From Gammaproteobacteria bacterium (lineage in GTDB: Bacteria > Pseudomonadota > Gammaproteobacteria > Pseudomonadales > JAUIET01), in NCBI GenBank assembly GCA_030431775.1, contig JAUIHW010000022.1, positions 1 through 60,679 on the forward strand: DNA of 60,679 nt, read 5' to 3'. Numbering within the stretch: the stretch's first letter is position 1; each line of letters begins with the position of its first letter. The position numbers and the translations under genes were made by a program. The notes below the pieces were generated by a model that searched no databases, was not told the origin of the DNA, and saw nothing but the letters and a program-made list of their open reading frames with translations. This document shows, piece by piece, positions 40,807 to 49,419 of this stretch.

Positions 40807-42812
40807 GCCGTTTTGTCATTGGTATTGATACCGGCGGTACTTACACTGACGCCGTGTTAATGGACGCTCAACGGCACAGTGTATTGGCCACTGCAAAAGC
40901 ACTGACCAGTAAGGGAGACCTGGCCATTGGCGTGGGTCAGGCGCTCGGCAGCGTTCTGAAAGCCGCGGGTGAGCAGTTTGACCGCCAGGCCATCGTAATG
41001 GTGTCGCTGTCTACCACGCTGGCAACCAATGCGCTGATAGAGGGCCACGGGTCACCTGTTACAGCCGTACTGATCGGCTTCGATGACGGCATGGTGGAAC
41101 GCACTAAGATCACCAGCAGTGTCTCGGACTCCAGCATTATTCGAATTGCAGGTGGTCACGACTACAATGGCCATGAACTGGAAGCGCTTGACCGGCAAAG
41201 CCTGGTGGCCGCGCTTCAACAGGTACCCGAGCGAGTAGCGGCGTTCTCGGTGGCGTCTATTTACTCGGTCCGAAACCCGGCGCATGAACGTGCGGCTGCC
41301 GACGTCATCGCGCAACATACTGATAAGCCGGTCAGCTTGTCCTGCGAACTGGCCGACGCACTGGATGGCCCGCGCCGGGCACTGACAGCAACCCTGAACG
41401 CCCGCATACTGTCGTTGATATCGTCACTGGAAACGGCCGTGCGCGATACTCTGGATCGGCTCGGTGTAGACGCGCCCATCATGATGGTGAAAGGCGATGG
41501 TTCGCTCGCGCGTTCTGAAACAGTGGCGGCCACACCAATTCAGACCATTCTGTCCGGACCGGCAGCCAGCGTGATTGGAGCACACTATCTGGCCGGCCTG
41601 GATGATTTCATCATCTCAGACATTGGCGGCACCACAACCGACGTGGCCGTCGTTAAAAAAGGCTGGCCTCGTTTAACCGAACAAGGATCCGATGTGGGTG
41701 GTCATCGAACAATGATTCGCGCCATTGACATGCGCACCATCGGCCTCGGTGGGGACAGCCATGTGGAGTTTGACCCCAGCGGCAAAGTGGTCTTACACAG
41801 CAAACGTGTTCTGCCCATGGCATTGCTGGGTGAGCTGTGGCCGGGTTTATGCACGCAACTAGAAATTGCCCTTGGCCAAAGCCAGGGCATGCTGGGTGCC
41901 ACCTGTTACCTGCTGTTGCCGGAGGGCCAAAAGGGTCTTGCGGACTCAGCAGACCTGGACCCGCATGAAATGCAGTTGCTCCAAAAACTGGCCCCCAACA
42001 AACCAGTGCTGTATCGCGACCTTGTGCACAATGCAACAGATCGGGCGCGCGTACCTCGCTTGATTGAAAAAGGCCTGCTGCGAATGTCTGGCTTTACCCC
42101 GAGCGACGCGGCTCACATTCTTGGCCGTCAGGCACAGTGGAACGCAACCGCTTCGTTGCTGGCCGCCGAACTTCTGGGCCGGGCCAGTGGCCGGGTCAGC
42201 GGAGAAAACACGCAAGCGGACCTCGAGCAGATGGCCCGAGACACGCTAACAGTGGTAGCCAGACGCAGTACCCATTTATTGGTCGAATGCCTCAGCGGTA
42301 CGAAGCTGGCTGAGGACGACCCACTGCTGCAGGCGGTGATGCAACAACAGGGGGAACTTCAGGATCTGCAGGTAAGCTTGCGGCCAGGCATTGCTGTGGT
42401 TGCTGTGGGCGGACCTGCCGCCGTGGTGTATCCCGAGGTGGGTGAGACCCTGGGCATAAAGCCGCTTATCCCCACGCACAGCGAGGTCGCCAATGCCGTG
42501 GGGGCAGCTGTGGGCATGAGCAAGGCGCGCACCCGGGTGGAGATCAGCCGCAATGGCAAGGGCGGATATGTAGTCCACGGCGCGCAGCAACCCATGGCCT
42601 GCGACAGTGCAACCGCCGCTCTGCAACTGGCCAGTGAAACCGCCCGGGCTCAGGTTCGCGCCCAGCTCAGCAGCTACCTGCTGTCCGGCGACATCAATTC
42701 CTCGGATGACGAGATTCAGCTGGATGTTGAGCGCATCGATGTGCCCAATATGGGTGAGGAAACCAGCCTGGTGGCCGCAACCGTCAGCGCGGAGCTGGCC
42801 AGCCGGCTGTAA
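40803..42812 (+). CDS. hydantoinase/oxoprolinase-family ATPase (subunit A type)
   Basis: 669 residues from GTG 40803 in a 4-nt overlap with tag. The ASKHA-type nucleotide-binding start FVIGIDTGGTYTDAVLM and the second phosphate loop ISDIGGTTTDVAVV mark the HyuA/OplA-like family. The family opens hydantoin or 5-oxoproline rings with ATP, usually with a separate B subunit, which is not found nearby. The coupling to tag is odd functionally. Substrate unknown. Confidence 0.88.
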   Translation: MSRFVIGIDTGGTYTDAVLMDAQRHSVLATAKALTSKGDLAIGVGQALGSVLKAAGEQFDRQAIVMVSLSTTLATNALIEGHGSPVTAVLIGFDDGMVERTKITSSVSDSSIIRIAGGHDYNGHELEALDRQSLVAALQQVPERVAAFSVASIYSVRNPAHERAAADVIAQHTDKPVSLSCELADALDGPRRALTATLNARILSLISSLETAVRDTLDRLGVDAPIMMVKGDGSLARSETVAATPIQTILSGPAASVIGAHYLAGLDDFIISDIGGTTTDVAVVKKGWPRLTEQGSDVGGHRTMIRAIDMRTIGLGGDSHVEFDPSGKVVLHSKRVLPMALLGELWPGLCTQLEIALGQSQGMLGATCYLLLPEGQKGLADSADLDPHEMQLLQKLAPNKPVLYRDLVHNATDRARVPRLIEKGLLRMSGFTPSDAAHILGRQAQWNATASLLAAELLGRASGRVSGENTQADLEQMARDTLTVVARRSTHLLVECLSGTKLAEDDPLLQAVMQQQGELQDLQVSLRPGIAVVAVGGPAAVVYPEVGETLGIKPLIPTHSEVANAVGAAVGMSKARTRVEISRNGKGGYVVHGAQQPMACDSATAALQLASETARAQVRAQLSSYLLSGDINSSDDEIQLDVERIDVPNMGEETSLVAATVSAELASRL

Positions 42813-42818
42813 GGCTGT

Positions 42819-43829
42819 TTACAAGCCGACGTTGTTTTTTTGTAGAACCTGCTCAGCACGGTAGCTGGACCGCACAAACACACCGGACACAACTTCCAGA
42901 AACCCTTTTGACAAGCCCAGGTCACGATAACTCTCAAATTCATTTGGGCTGACGTAGCGCTCCACTGGCAAATGGTTACGGGTGGGTTGCAGATACTGGC
43001 CAAGGGTGAGGATATCGACATTGCGCGCACGCAAATCATCAATGGCCTGTTCGATCTCAGCATCAGTTTCGCCAAGCCCCAGCATCAGGCTGGTTTTAGT
43101 AAGCACCTCCGGTCGGTGCTTTTTGGCGTGTGCCAATACTTGCAGTGTCTGTTCGTAGCCGGCTCTTGGGTCTCGCACCGGGTGAGTCAGGCGGCGCACT
43201 GTCTCTACGTTTTGCGCAAATACTTCAATGCCAGAATCCACCACAGTTTCCACAGCACTCAGGTCACCGAGAAAATCCGGCGTCAATGCTTCCACGGCCG
43301 TTTCCGGGTTCACTTCTTTCACCCGGCGCACACAAGCAGCGTAGTGCCCTGCACCACCATCGGGTAAATCATCGCGGTTCACCGAGGTCAGCACGACATA
43401 GCGTAAGCCCATTAGCTCCACCGAGCGGGCTGTGTTCTCAGGTTCCTGTTCATCCAGCCAGCCACGCGGGTTACCAGTATTCACCGAGCAGAAGCGACAG
43501 GCACGGGTACACACGTCTCCCATCAACATTATGGTGGCAGTACCCGCGCTCCAGCACTCGCTCATATTTGGGCATTTGGCCTCTTCGCAAACCGTGGCCA
43601 AATTATGGGTGTGAACAATCTCTCTAACCGCTTCAAAGCCAGCTCCGCCACGCGCCCTGATGCGCAGCCAGTCAGGCTTTGCCAACGCCGACTGTCGAGC
43701 CGCCAATTGCTTAATACCATCTTTGATGGCGGTTACCCCGCGCGGGGTGACAAACTTCTCTCCACTGCCTATCTGTATTGCAGGAATTCGCTGGGAGGGC
43801 GCGGTCGGCTTTGTGCTGCGATCACTCAT
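42819..43829 (-). CDS. lipA: lipoyl synthase
   Basis: 336 residues from ATG 43829; ATG 43847 would add six residues. Cys triads in [12 protein letters not shown] and CTRACRFC hold the auxiliary and radical-SAM iron-sulfur clusters, and the C-terminal RSSYRAE carries the Ser ligand. It inserts sulfur at C6 and C8 of octanoyl groups on lipoyl domains. lipB is not adjacent. The stop lies 7 nt from the convergent hydantoinase-family stop. Confidence 0.97.
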   Translation of the reverse strand: MSDRSTKPTAPSQRIPAIQIGSGEKFVTPRGVTAIKDGIKQLAARQSALAKPDWLRIRARGGAGFEAVREIVHTHNLATVCEEAKCPNMSECWSAGTATIMLMGDVCTRACRFCSVNTGNPRGWLDEQEPENTARSVELMGLRYVVLTSVNRDDLPDGGAGHYAACVRRVKEVNPETAVEALTPDFLGDLSAVETVVDSGIEVFAQNVETVRRLTHPVRDPRAGYEQTLQVLAHAKKHRPEVLTKTSLMLGLGETDAEIEQAIDDLRARNVDILTLGQYLQPTRNHLPVERYVSPNEFESYRDLGLSKGFLEVVSGVFVRSSYRAEQVLQKNNVGL

Positions 43830-43920
43830 GATCTCATTATAACGCAAAGAGCTTACAAATTAGTCATTGGCAGGCCATCTACGCAGAGCCTTATGCTGCC
43901 TGCTCCGCCCGGAGACCGCC

Positions 43921-44370
43921 ATGACTCACGAAGACCTGCGTGCCATTGAGCACATCCGCCAGCTCAAAGCCCGCTACTTTCGCACACTCGACCAGCAGGA
44001 CTGGGATGCCTGGGAACAGGTTTTTTGTGAGGATGTTATGGTCGACACCACGCAGGACGGCTCACCGATCATCAATGGCCGCAAAGCCTTCCGCGAGTAC
44101 CTGGCCCCGATTCTAAGCGGTGTTACCACTGTGCACCACGGCCATAGCCAGGAGATCAGCATTGAAAGCCCAAACACCGCCAGCGGCATCTGGGCCATGG
44201 AAGACATGCTGTGGTGGCCAGAAGCCCACGGCGGTCAGCATCTATGGGGCACCGGTTGGTACCTTGAGAAGTATCGCCGTGGGCAGGATGGCGAATGGCG
44301 CATTGCCGAGATGCAACTGCGCCGTATTCGTGTTGAAATAGACCGCAAGCAGGTTTTTCCTCCACTCTAA
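43921..44370 (+). CDS. SnoaL-like (NTF2-fold) protein
   Basis: 149 residues from ATG 43921. The N-terminal AIEHIRQLKARYFRTLDQQDWDAW and the strand-rich remainder (TTVHHGHSQEISIES, GTGWYLEKYRR) fit the SnoaL_4 NTF2-like fold. Such proteins form a pocket used by isomerases, dehydratases or binding proteins. The function here is unknown. The FetB-like gene begins 4 nt after its stop. Confidence 0.82.
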   Translation: MTHEDLRAIEHIRQLKARYFRTLDQQDWDAWEQVFCEDVMVDTTQDGSPIINGRKAFREYLAPILSGVTTVHHGHSQEISIESPNTASGIWAMEDMLWWPEAHGGQHLWGTGWYLEKYRRGQDGEWRIAEMQLRRIRVEIDRKQVFPPL

Positions 44371-44374
44371 CACT

Positions 44375-45064
44375 ATGCAAACCATCTCCTGGCTCGCGCT
44401 CAGTTGGTGCCTTGTGCCCATTGTCATTGTTGCTGCCATTTACTGGCGCTGGTTTGGCACCGTGACCGAACTGGCCATGGCCAGCGCTCGAATGCTGGTG
44501 CAACTGGTCGCGGTCGGCTATGTGCTGGTGCTGATCTTTGCCCAGCCGACCTTGTGGGTGTCTCTGTTAGTGTTGTTGGTGATGTTTGTTGCCGCTGGCT
44601 TCATTGCGGTGCGACCGGTCAAGATGCATCAAGGCGTTTTACTGCCGGCATTTATTGCGCTGCTGATCGCGGTTTCCCTGCACCTGGCAATCTCGCTGAA
44701 GCTGGTATTGCAGCTTGACGTCTGGTACACGCCGCAGAAGCTGATACCGCTCGCGGGCATGTATTTCGCCAATACCATGACGGCGTTGAGCCTGAGCGCC
44801 GAGCGGTTCTTTTCGGACCTGGAAGCAGGCGCTGATCGGCTGACCGCCAGTCGCAGCGCGTTTCAGGCCGCTATGATCCCGCAAATCAATGCCCTGATGG
44901 CGGTTGGCCTGGTCGCACTTCCAGGCATGATGACCGGCCAAATTCTGTCGGGAGTATCGCCGTTGATTGCTGTTCGCTATCAAATCATGATCATGGCGAT
45001 GGTTCTCGGCGCATCCGGTGTTGGCAGCGCCCTGTTACTACTGCAACTGCGACGCCATCACTAA
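44375..45064 (+). CDS. UPF0014 / FetB-type inner-membrane permease
   Basis: 229 residues, about seven hydrophobic helices. ARMLVQLVAVGYVL near the start and the GMYFANTMTALSLSAERFF and GMMTGQILSGVSPLIAVRYQI segments are hallmarks of the UPF0014 family, to which E. coli FetB (iron export permease) belongs. The usual ATPase partner FetA is not adjacent, so its partner must be elsewhere or it acts differently. It is convergent with the iron-sulfur protein gene; the stops overlap by 4 nt. Confidence 0.88.
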   Translation: MQTISWLALSWCLVPIVIVAAIYWRWFGTVTELAMASARMLVQLVAVGYVLVLIFAQPTLWVSLLVLLVMFVAAGFIAVRPVKMHQGVLLPAFIALLIAVSLHLAISLKLVLQLDVWYTPQKLIPLAGMYFANTMTALSLSAERFFSDLEAGADRLTASRSAFQAAMIPQINALMAVGLVALPGMMTGQILSGVSPLIAVRYQIMIMAMVLGASGVGSALLLLQLRRHH

Positions 45065-45765
45065 CCCGACCGCCTAGCGGCGGTAAAAGCCCGCATGTGG
45101 AAGGCCATATGCTCGCGCTCGTAGCAGTAAGACTCGCCCTCGGGGCAAGCCAGGCGAGCCGCACAGCCATCACTGTGGCAGCTGACAGTACTGTCACCCA
45201 CCAGATAATCACCACAGGCGTGTACATCATACCCGTCGAGCGAAAATGCATTCACCGGGCAGGCCCGCAGACAGTCTGCGTGCGCACACGCTGCACAGAT
45301 ATCGCTTACTTCGGGTTGACCGCCGAAAGCGCTGCCCGCCGAAGTCGCTAGTGTTTCGGGTAACAGCAGGGCAAAGCGGTAGGCATGCCACAAACCAAAC
45401 TCGGGATGAATCAACATGCCAAGCCGCGACGGCGCAATCGCCTCAGCACGAACAGCCCATTGAACAAAAGGATAATAAGGTGGCCCGCCGAAGGGAAATA
45501 CAACATCGGCCCCCAAGTCTCCAGCAATAGCCGAGCCTACACGGCGACTCCAGCGATCCAATGGATCCGGTTGACCATCCTGGTACTCCGGAGATTGCGA
45601 AAACACCGGCCAGATTCTCGACCCCGCATGGCCGACCAACAGCAATTCAGCAACACTGTCTGGTAAGCCGTCTTCAAGACTTGGCTGCAGGCAGCCCCGT
45701 GTTTGCAGGCCGTACCCGGCAAGCATGTTATTGACCTGATCCGTACCGAGTTTGCGTGCTGCCAC
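45061..45765 (-). CDS. iron-sulfur (4Fe-4S ferredoxin-like) protein
   Basis: 234 residues. The C-terminal third has a cluster-binding ICAACAHADCLRACPVNAF and a second Cys group, CHSDGCAARLACPEG. The N-terminal 150 residues resemble the substrate-like domain seen in QueG-like ferredoxin proteins, without a cobalamin motif that I can see. It is probably a redox protein of unknown partner. The start (TTG or a downstream codon) is not certain. Confidence 0.72.
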   Translation of the reverse strand: MAARKLGTDQVNNMLAGYGLQTRGCLQPSLEDGLPDSVAELLLVGHAGSRIWPVFSQSPEYQDGQPDPLDRWSRRVGSAIAGDLGADVVFPFGGPPYYPFVQWAVRAEAIAPSRLGMLIHPEFGLWHAYRFALLLPETLATSAGSAFGGQPEVSDICAACAHADCLRACPVNAFSLDGYDVHACGDYLVGDSTVSCHSDGCAARLACPEGESYCYEREHMAFHMRAFTAARRSG

Positions 45766-46269
45766 TGCCCCGGCTCTCCCAACTATCTTGTACAGTAGCA
45801 GATCATACCCGCTGTAACAGCGAGGCGCACCCAGTAAAGCTTGGCTTAGCTATACAGGCAATATTATATCGTGCGGAACAACCATACTTTCTTGACAGAA
45901 CAGCTGCAGAAGCCAGAGAAGAGCGTCATCAATTTGACACTTCAGATAAACATTGCAGGGCTCGATAGCAGCCATATTATTAATATGTTAGACAGATTTT
46001 TGACGAGCAATCATGGAACGCAAATAGACCCAAATAAAACAACAAAATAACCATTTTTTTTGTCTCACAAATAATCTATTGGCATATACTTTCCATGCGA
46101 CAAATAGCTGATCAAGGGATTGATTAACGGGCGCATAAACACAGCCTCCCCCAACCCGATCCAGTTTTCGCAGTTATATCTTTGTTCTTTTTGTTAAAAG
46201 ACTATCACCTTGGCAACCCATCAGCGGCAAACTGCAAGCGCGCTGAAAGAGTTTGGGAGGAGTATGCCA
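45766..46269. other. 504-nt A+T-rich intergenic region
   Basis: No gene was recognised. It includes a perfect 15-nt palindrome CATATTATTAATATG at 45973-45987 and a TTGGCA hexamer near 46080 followed by A+T-rich DNA, a possible promoter for the ATP-grasp gene. A Shine-Dalgarno GGAGG ends 9 nt before ATG 46270. Confidence 0.4.
45973..45987. promoter_or_regulatory. 15-nt perfect palindrome CATATTATTAATATG
   Basis: Seven base pairs on each side of a central T, in an otherwise unstructured region about 280 nt before the ATP-grasp start. It would suit a dimeric repressor, but none is encoded next to it. Confidence 0.35.
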
Positions 46270-47433
46270 ATGAAAGCGGAGTTATTACTCCTGGGCGCTG
46301 GCCAATGGATTCTTGACTGGTGCGAATACTATGAATTGGCTTATACGCTTATTGAAAAAGCCGAGCGCTATTCGCCAAGTACGGCTCGTCAGGTCATTCT
46401 TCTGGACTATGAAAACGATGCCAGCTTATGGGATTATGTTGAGGCCTTGTGTGAAAGCCGCAACATTGTCGCCTGCATCACCTCTAACGAAACTGCGCTG
46501 GAAATTGCCGAAGAAATAAACCAGCGCTTTAAACTGGCGTACTCCAGCTGTGGCAACCAGTACATGTTGCGGGATAAATACGCCATGCGAGCTGCGCTGG
46601 CTGCTGCCGGCATGAATAACGTTGAGTTCACTCTGGCTCAGGATTCGAAAGCGCTACAGGCCTTTCTTCTACAGTGGAAAGATGTCATAGCCAAGCCAAG
46701 ATACGGCTTTGCCAGCGCCAATATTAGGCGCATCGAGTCCCCCAACCAAGCAATACCTGCGCACATTGAGTACCCCGTACTTGCAGAGAAATTTATTGGC
46801 GGCCAGGAATATTCGGTTGAAGCGTTCAGCTTCGATGGAACACACCGGATACTTGGAGTAACCGAAAAAACGGTACACCCGCATACCTTCGTGGAAAAAC
46901 GCCATGTGTTTCCTGCGGCTCTTGATGCTGCCGAACAGCAACTGATCGAAAAGTCAGTCATTGAATTTCTCAATTTCACGCATATGCGCAATGGTCCTTC
47001 ACATACAGAGCTGAAAGTATTTGAAGGCAAGGCACACATCATCGAAGGGCATAACCGTGCAGCGGGTGACGCGATTGCCGGGCTGATTGAGATGGTCACG
47101 GGTATCAATGTCTACCAGCAGTTGGTCGCGTGGGCGGGGCTTCAGCAAAACCTATTGCCCAAAACCATACCCTACGCGCGGGTGGCGATGATCGACTTCC
47201 TGTTCACCGAAGAGGGGGTGGTGCGAAGTATCAGCGGTGAACAAAGCTCGCTCGCAATCGCCGGCGTGGTGGAGCTAAAGCTTTATTACAAAGCAGGCGA
47301 CCGGGTAGAGCAAACACAGTCCTCATACAATCGCTTCGGGCACGTTATTGTCAATGCCGACAGCGCAGCTCAGTGCGAACGGGTGTTGGCCGAAGTGTAT
47401 TCCCGACTAAAAATCATCATGAGCCCTGGCTGA
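46270..47433 (+). CDS. ATP-grasp ligase
   Basis: 387 residues from ATG 46270; GGAGG lies nine bases upstream, whereas ATG 46264 has it only three away. The N-terminal domain (MKAELLLLGAGQWILDW) and the ATP-grasp motifs KPRYGFASANIRRI, EKFIGGQEYSVE and IEGHNRAAGDAI indicate a carboxylate-amine or carboxylate-thiol ligase. Substrates cannot be predicted from the sequence. It is single, with a long non-coding leader, and is convergent with the methyltransferase. Confidence 0.87.
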   Translation: MKAELLLLGAGQWILDWCEYYELAYTLIEKAERYSPSTARQVILLDYENDASLWDYVEALCESRNIVACITSNETALEIAEEINQRFKLAYSSCGNQYMLRDKYAMRAALAAAGMNNVEFTLAQDSKALQAFLLQWKDVIAKPRYGFASANIRRIESPNQAIPAHIEYPVLAEKFIGGQEYSVEAFSFDGTHRILGVTEKTVHPHTFVEKRHVFPAALDAAEQQLIEKSVIEFLNFTHMRNGPSHTELKVFEGKAHIIEGHNRAAGDAIAGLIEMVTGINVYQQLVAWAGLQQNLLPKTIPYARVAMIDFLFTEEGVVRSISGEQSSLAIAGVVELKLYYKAGDRVEQTQSSYNRFGHVIVNADSAAQCERVLAEVYSRLKIIMSPG

Positions 47434-47438
47434 CAGGC

Positions 47439-48488
47439 TTAGCGTCGTCGTCGAGACTGCCGTCGACCGCGACCGCCAACGGCTCCACCCTGAACACTAC
47501 CGTCACCTTGCAATTGAGCACGAGCGCCTGGCGTGATCTCACCAAGTTCTTTGGTAATGCGTTCAATGTCGGGCGTCGGCCCAGGGGTGTAATGGTCAAG
47601 CGCCTCGCGCATCAAGCGAATATGCTCTGGTTTTGTTCCACAGCACCCGCCGATGATCCGGGCTCCAGCGTCTATTGCCATTGACGCAAAGCGCGCCATC
47701 ACCTGGGGGGTACCATTGTAGTGAATCTCCCCATCTTCCCACTGCGGAATGCCACAGTTTGCTTTGGCGACAATCACTGGTGTTACACCATATTGCGCAG
47801 CAGCCTGCCGCATATTGCTGATTGCGGCCACTACTTCGGAAGCGCCCAGTCCACAATTGGTACCAAATGCCAGCGGAGCCCATGCCAGCTGCGATTGCAG
47901 CTCTACAATATCGGCTCCGCTCAGTCCCATCATGGTTCGCCCGTTTGTGTCGATACTCAGGGTGGTTACCACGGGCAGGCCTGTGGTCGCCGCTCCTTGC
48001 ACAGCTGCAAGCAACTCCTCCGCCGAGGAGATGGTCTCTATCCACAACACATCGACCCCACCTTGCTTGAGTGCGGCGGCTTGTTGGGCAAACGCTTCAG
48101 CGGCCAATTCCGGTGGCAGATCTCCGGTAGGTTGCAAAATTTCACCCGTTGGCCCCATGGAACCGGCAACAACAATTTCACGCCCGCTCGCTCTAACTCT
48201 GTCGGCCAGAATTTCTGCAGCTGCGATATTAAGCTCTTCAACCCGCTGTTCCGCTTTGTGCAGCTTTAGCCGATAAGCATTGCCTCCAAAGGTATTGGTC
48301 AGCACAATATCAGAACCCGCATCGATAAAGGTCTGGTAATGCTCGGCTACTTTATCCGGTTGCTCTGCATTCCAAAGTTCTGGGGCATCGCCACTCACAA
48401 GCCCCATACCGAACAAGTTGGTGCCTGTCGCACCATCTGCCAGCAGATAAGGCTTTTCATTCAATAACTTTTCAAGAAGAGAAGGCAT
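47439..48488 (-). CDS. homocysteine S-methyltransferase (betaine-homocysteine type)
   Basis: 349 residues from the ATG at 48488; a longer start at 48527 would add 13 residues. LADGATGTNLFGMG opens the barrel. Zinc ligands are visible: Cys in GTNCGLG and the Cys pair in IIGGCCGTKPEHI. It transfers a methyl group from betaine or methionine-like donors to homocysteine. An odd C-terminal tail, GRGRRQSRRRR, follows the barrel and is strongly basic. The gene is convergent with the ATP-grasp gene, with 5 nt between stops. Confidence 0.88.
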   Translation of the reverse strand: MPSLLEKLLNEKPYLLADGATGTNLFGMGLVSGDAPELWNAEQPDKVAEHYQTFIDAGSDIVLTNTFGGNAYRLKLHKAEQRVEELNIAAAEILADRVRASGREIVVAGSMGPTGEILQPTGDLPPELAAEAFAQQAAALKQGGVDVLWIETISSAEELLAAVQGAATTGLPVVTTLSIDTNGRTMMGLSGADIVELQSQLAWAPLAFGTNCGLGASEVVAAISNMRQAAAQYGVTPVIVAKANCGIPQWEDGEIHYNGTPQVMARFASMAIDAGARIIGGCCGTKPEHIRLMREALDHYTPGPTPDIERITKELGEITPGARAQLQGDGSVQGGAVGGRGRRQSRRRR

Positions 48489-48579
48489 TGGGTTACTCAC
48501 GGTCGTTGTCAGGCAGGACATTAACACCGCGGACGGTCAGCGTCTTATGAAGAGACCGTGAATTTCTGCCGACTTTCAA

Positions 48580-49191
48580 TCAGCCTAACTGGGTCGGCCT
48601 GGATGATTTGCCTAAGTTCCACCAGCCAAGGCCAAACTCTTCCAGCAACTGCGCTGTTTCAAACAATGGCAAGCCAACAATCCCAGTGTAACTGCCGACA
48701 ATCTTTTCAACGAATATCGCGCCCAGACCCTGGATTGCATAGGCACCCGCTTTATCAGCTGGCTCTCCACTGGCGCAATACCAGTCAATCTCAGCCGGAC
48801 TGAGTACACGGAAGGTGACTTCACTGGCACTTAGCCGGGTCAGCATACGTTCGTCGCGGTGCAGGGCAACCGCAGACAATACAGTGTGGGTCTTGCCGGA
48901 CAAAAGCCCCAGCAATTCAGCCGCATGCTTCTGATCGACCGGCTTGCCAATAATTTGCCCGTCAAGAGCTACCGTGGTATCAGCACCCAGCACCACATTA
49001 TCTGGTGTTTCCAGCAATTTCTGGCCTGCCTTTGCTTTGGTGCGTGCCATGCGCTGCACGTAGGACTCGACGCACTCATTGCACCGCACCGTTTCGTCAA
49101 TGTCAGGAATAGCCACGGCGTATTCAATGCCCAGCTGAGTCAGCAGGGCTTGCCGCCGCGGCGAACTGGATGCCAGAACCAGTTGCGTCAT
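48580..49191 (-). CDS. Maf-family nucleotide pyrophosphatase
   Basis: 203 residues from ATG 49191, where the family begins: LVLASSSPRRQALL. ADTTVALDGQIIGKPVDQ in the middle and GLPLFETAQLLEEFGL at the end are conserved. Maf proteins dephosphorylate non-standard or canonical nucleoside triphosphates as house-cleaning enzymes. The start overlaps the stop of a small upstream frame by 4 nt (ATGA), suggesting translational coupling. Confidence 0.92.
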   Translation of the reverse strand: MTQLVLASSSPRRQALLTQLGIEYAVAIPDIDETVRCNECVESYVQRMARTKAKAGQKLLETPDNVVLGADTTVALDGQIIGKPVDQKHAAELLGLLSGKTHTVLSAVALHRDERMLTRLSASEVTFRVLSPAEIDWYCASGEPADKAGAYAIQGLGAIFVEKIVGSYTGIVGLPLFETAQLLEEFGLGWWNLGKSSRPTQLG

Positions 49192-49397
49192 CGCAGCTTT
49201 GGTCGCGGGAACGTAACACCACCGAGTACTTTGCCGCATTGCACTAACTGAGCCGAGCCTTTTGAGCTATCTTCATGGAGAGCCTGCATACCCGGACAAA
49301 ACCCTGCTGGTAACAACTGCCAATCAAACGGGGTGAAAAACTCTTTATCCATCAAAATACTGGCCAGAGCAGGATACCGCTGAACCTTACCAGCCAT
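49188..49397 (-). CDS. small hypothetical protein coupled to maf
   Basis: 69 codons from ATG 49397, containing FFTPFDWQLLPAGFCPGMQAL and GSAQLVQCGKVLGG. The frame ends in a 4-nt overlap with the Maf start. A longer in-frame ATG at 49478 would reach into the Slam-like gene and is less likely. I do not recognise the family; it could be a real small protein or a leader. Confidence 0.4.
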   Translation of the reverse strand: MAGKVQRYPALASILMDKEFFTPFDWQLLPAGFCPGMQALHEDSSKGSAQLVQCGKVLGGVTFPRPKLR

Positions 49398-49419
49398 GCC
49401 GCAGTGAGTAAATGCTTGC

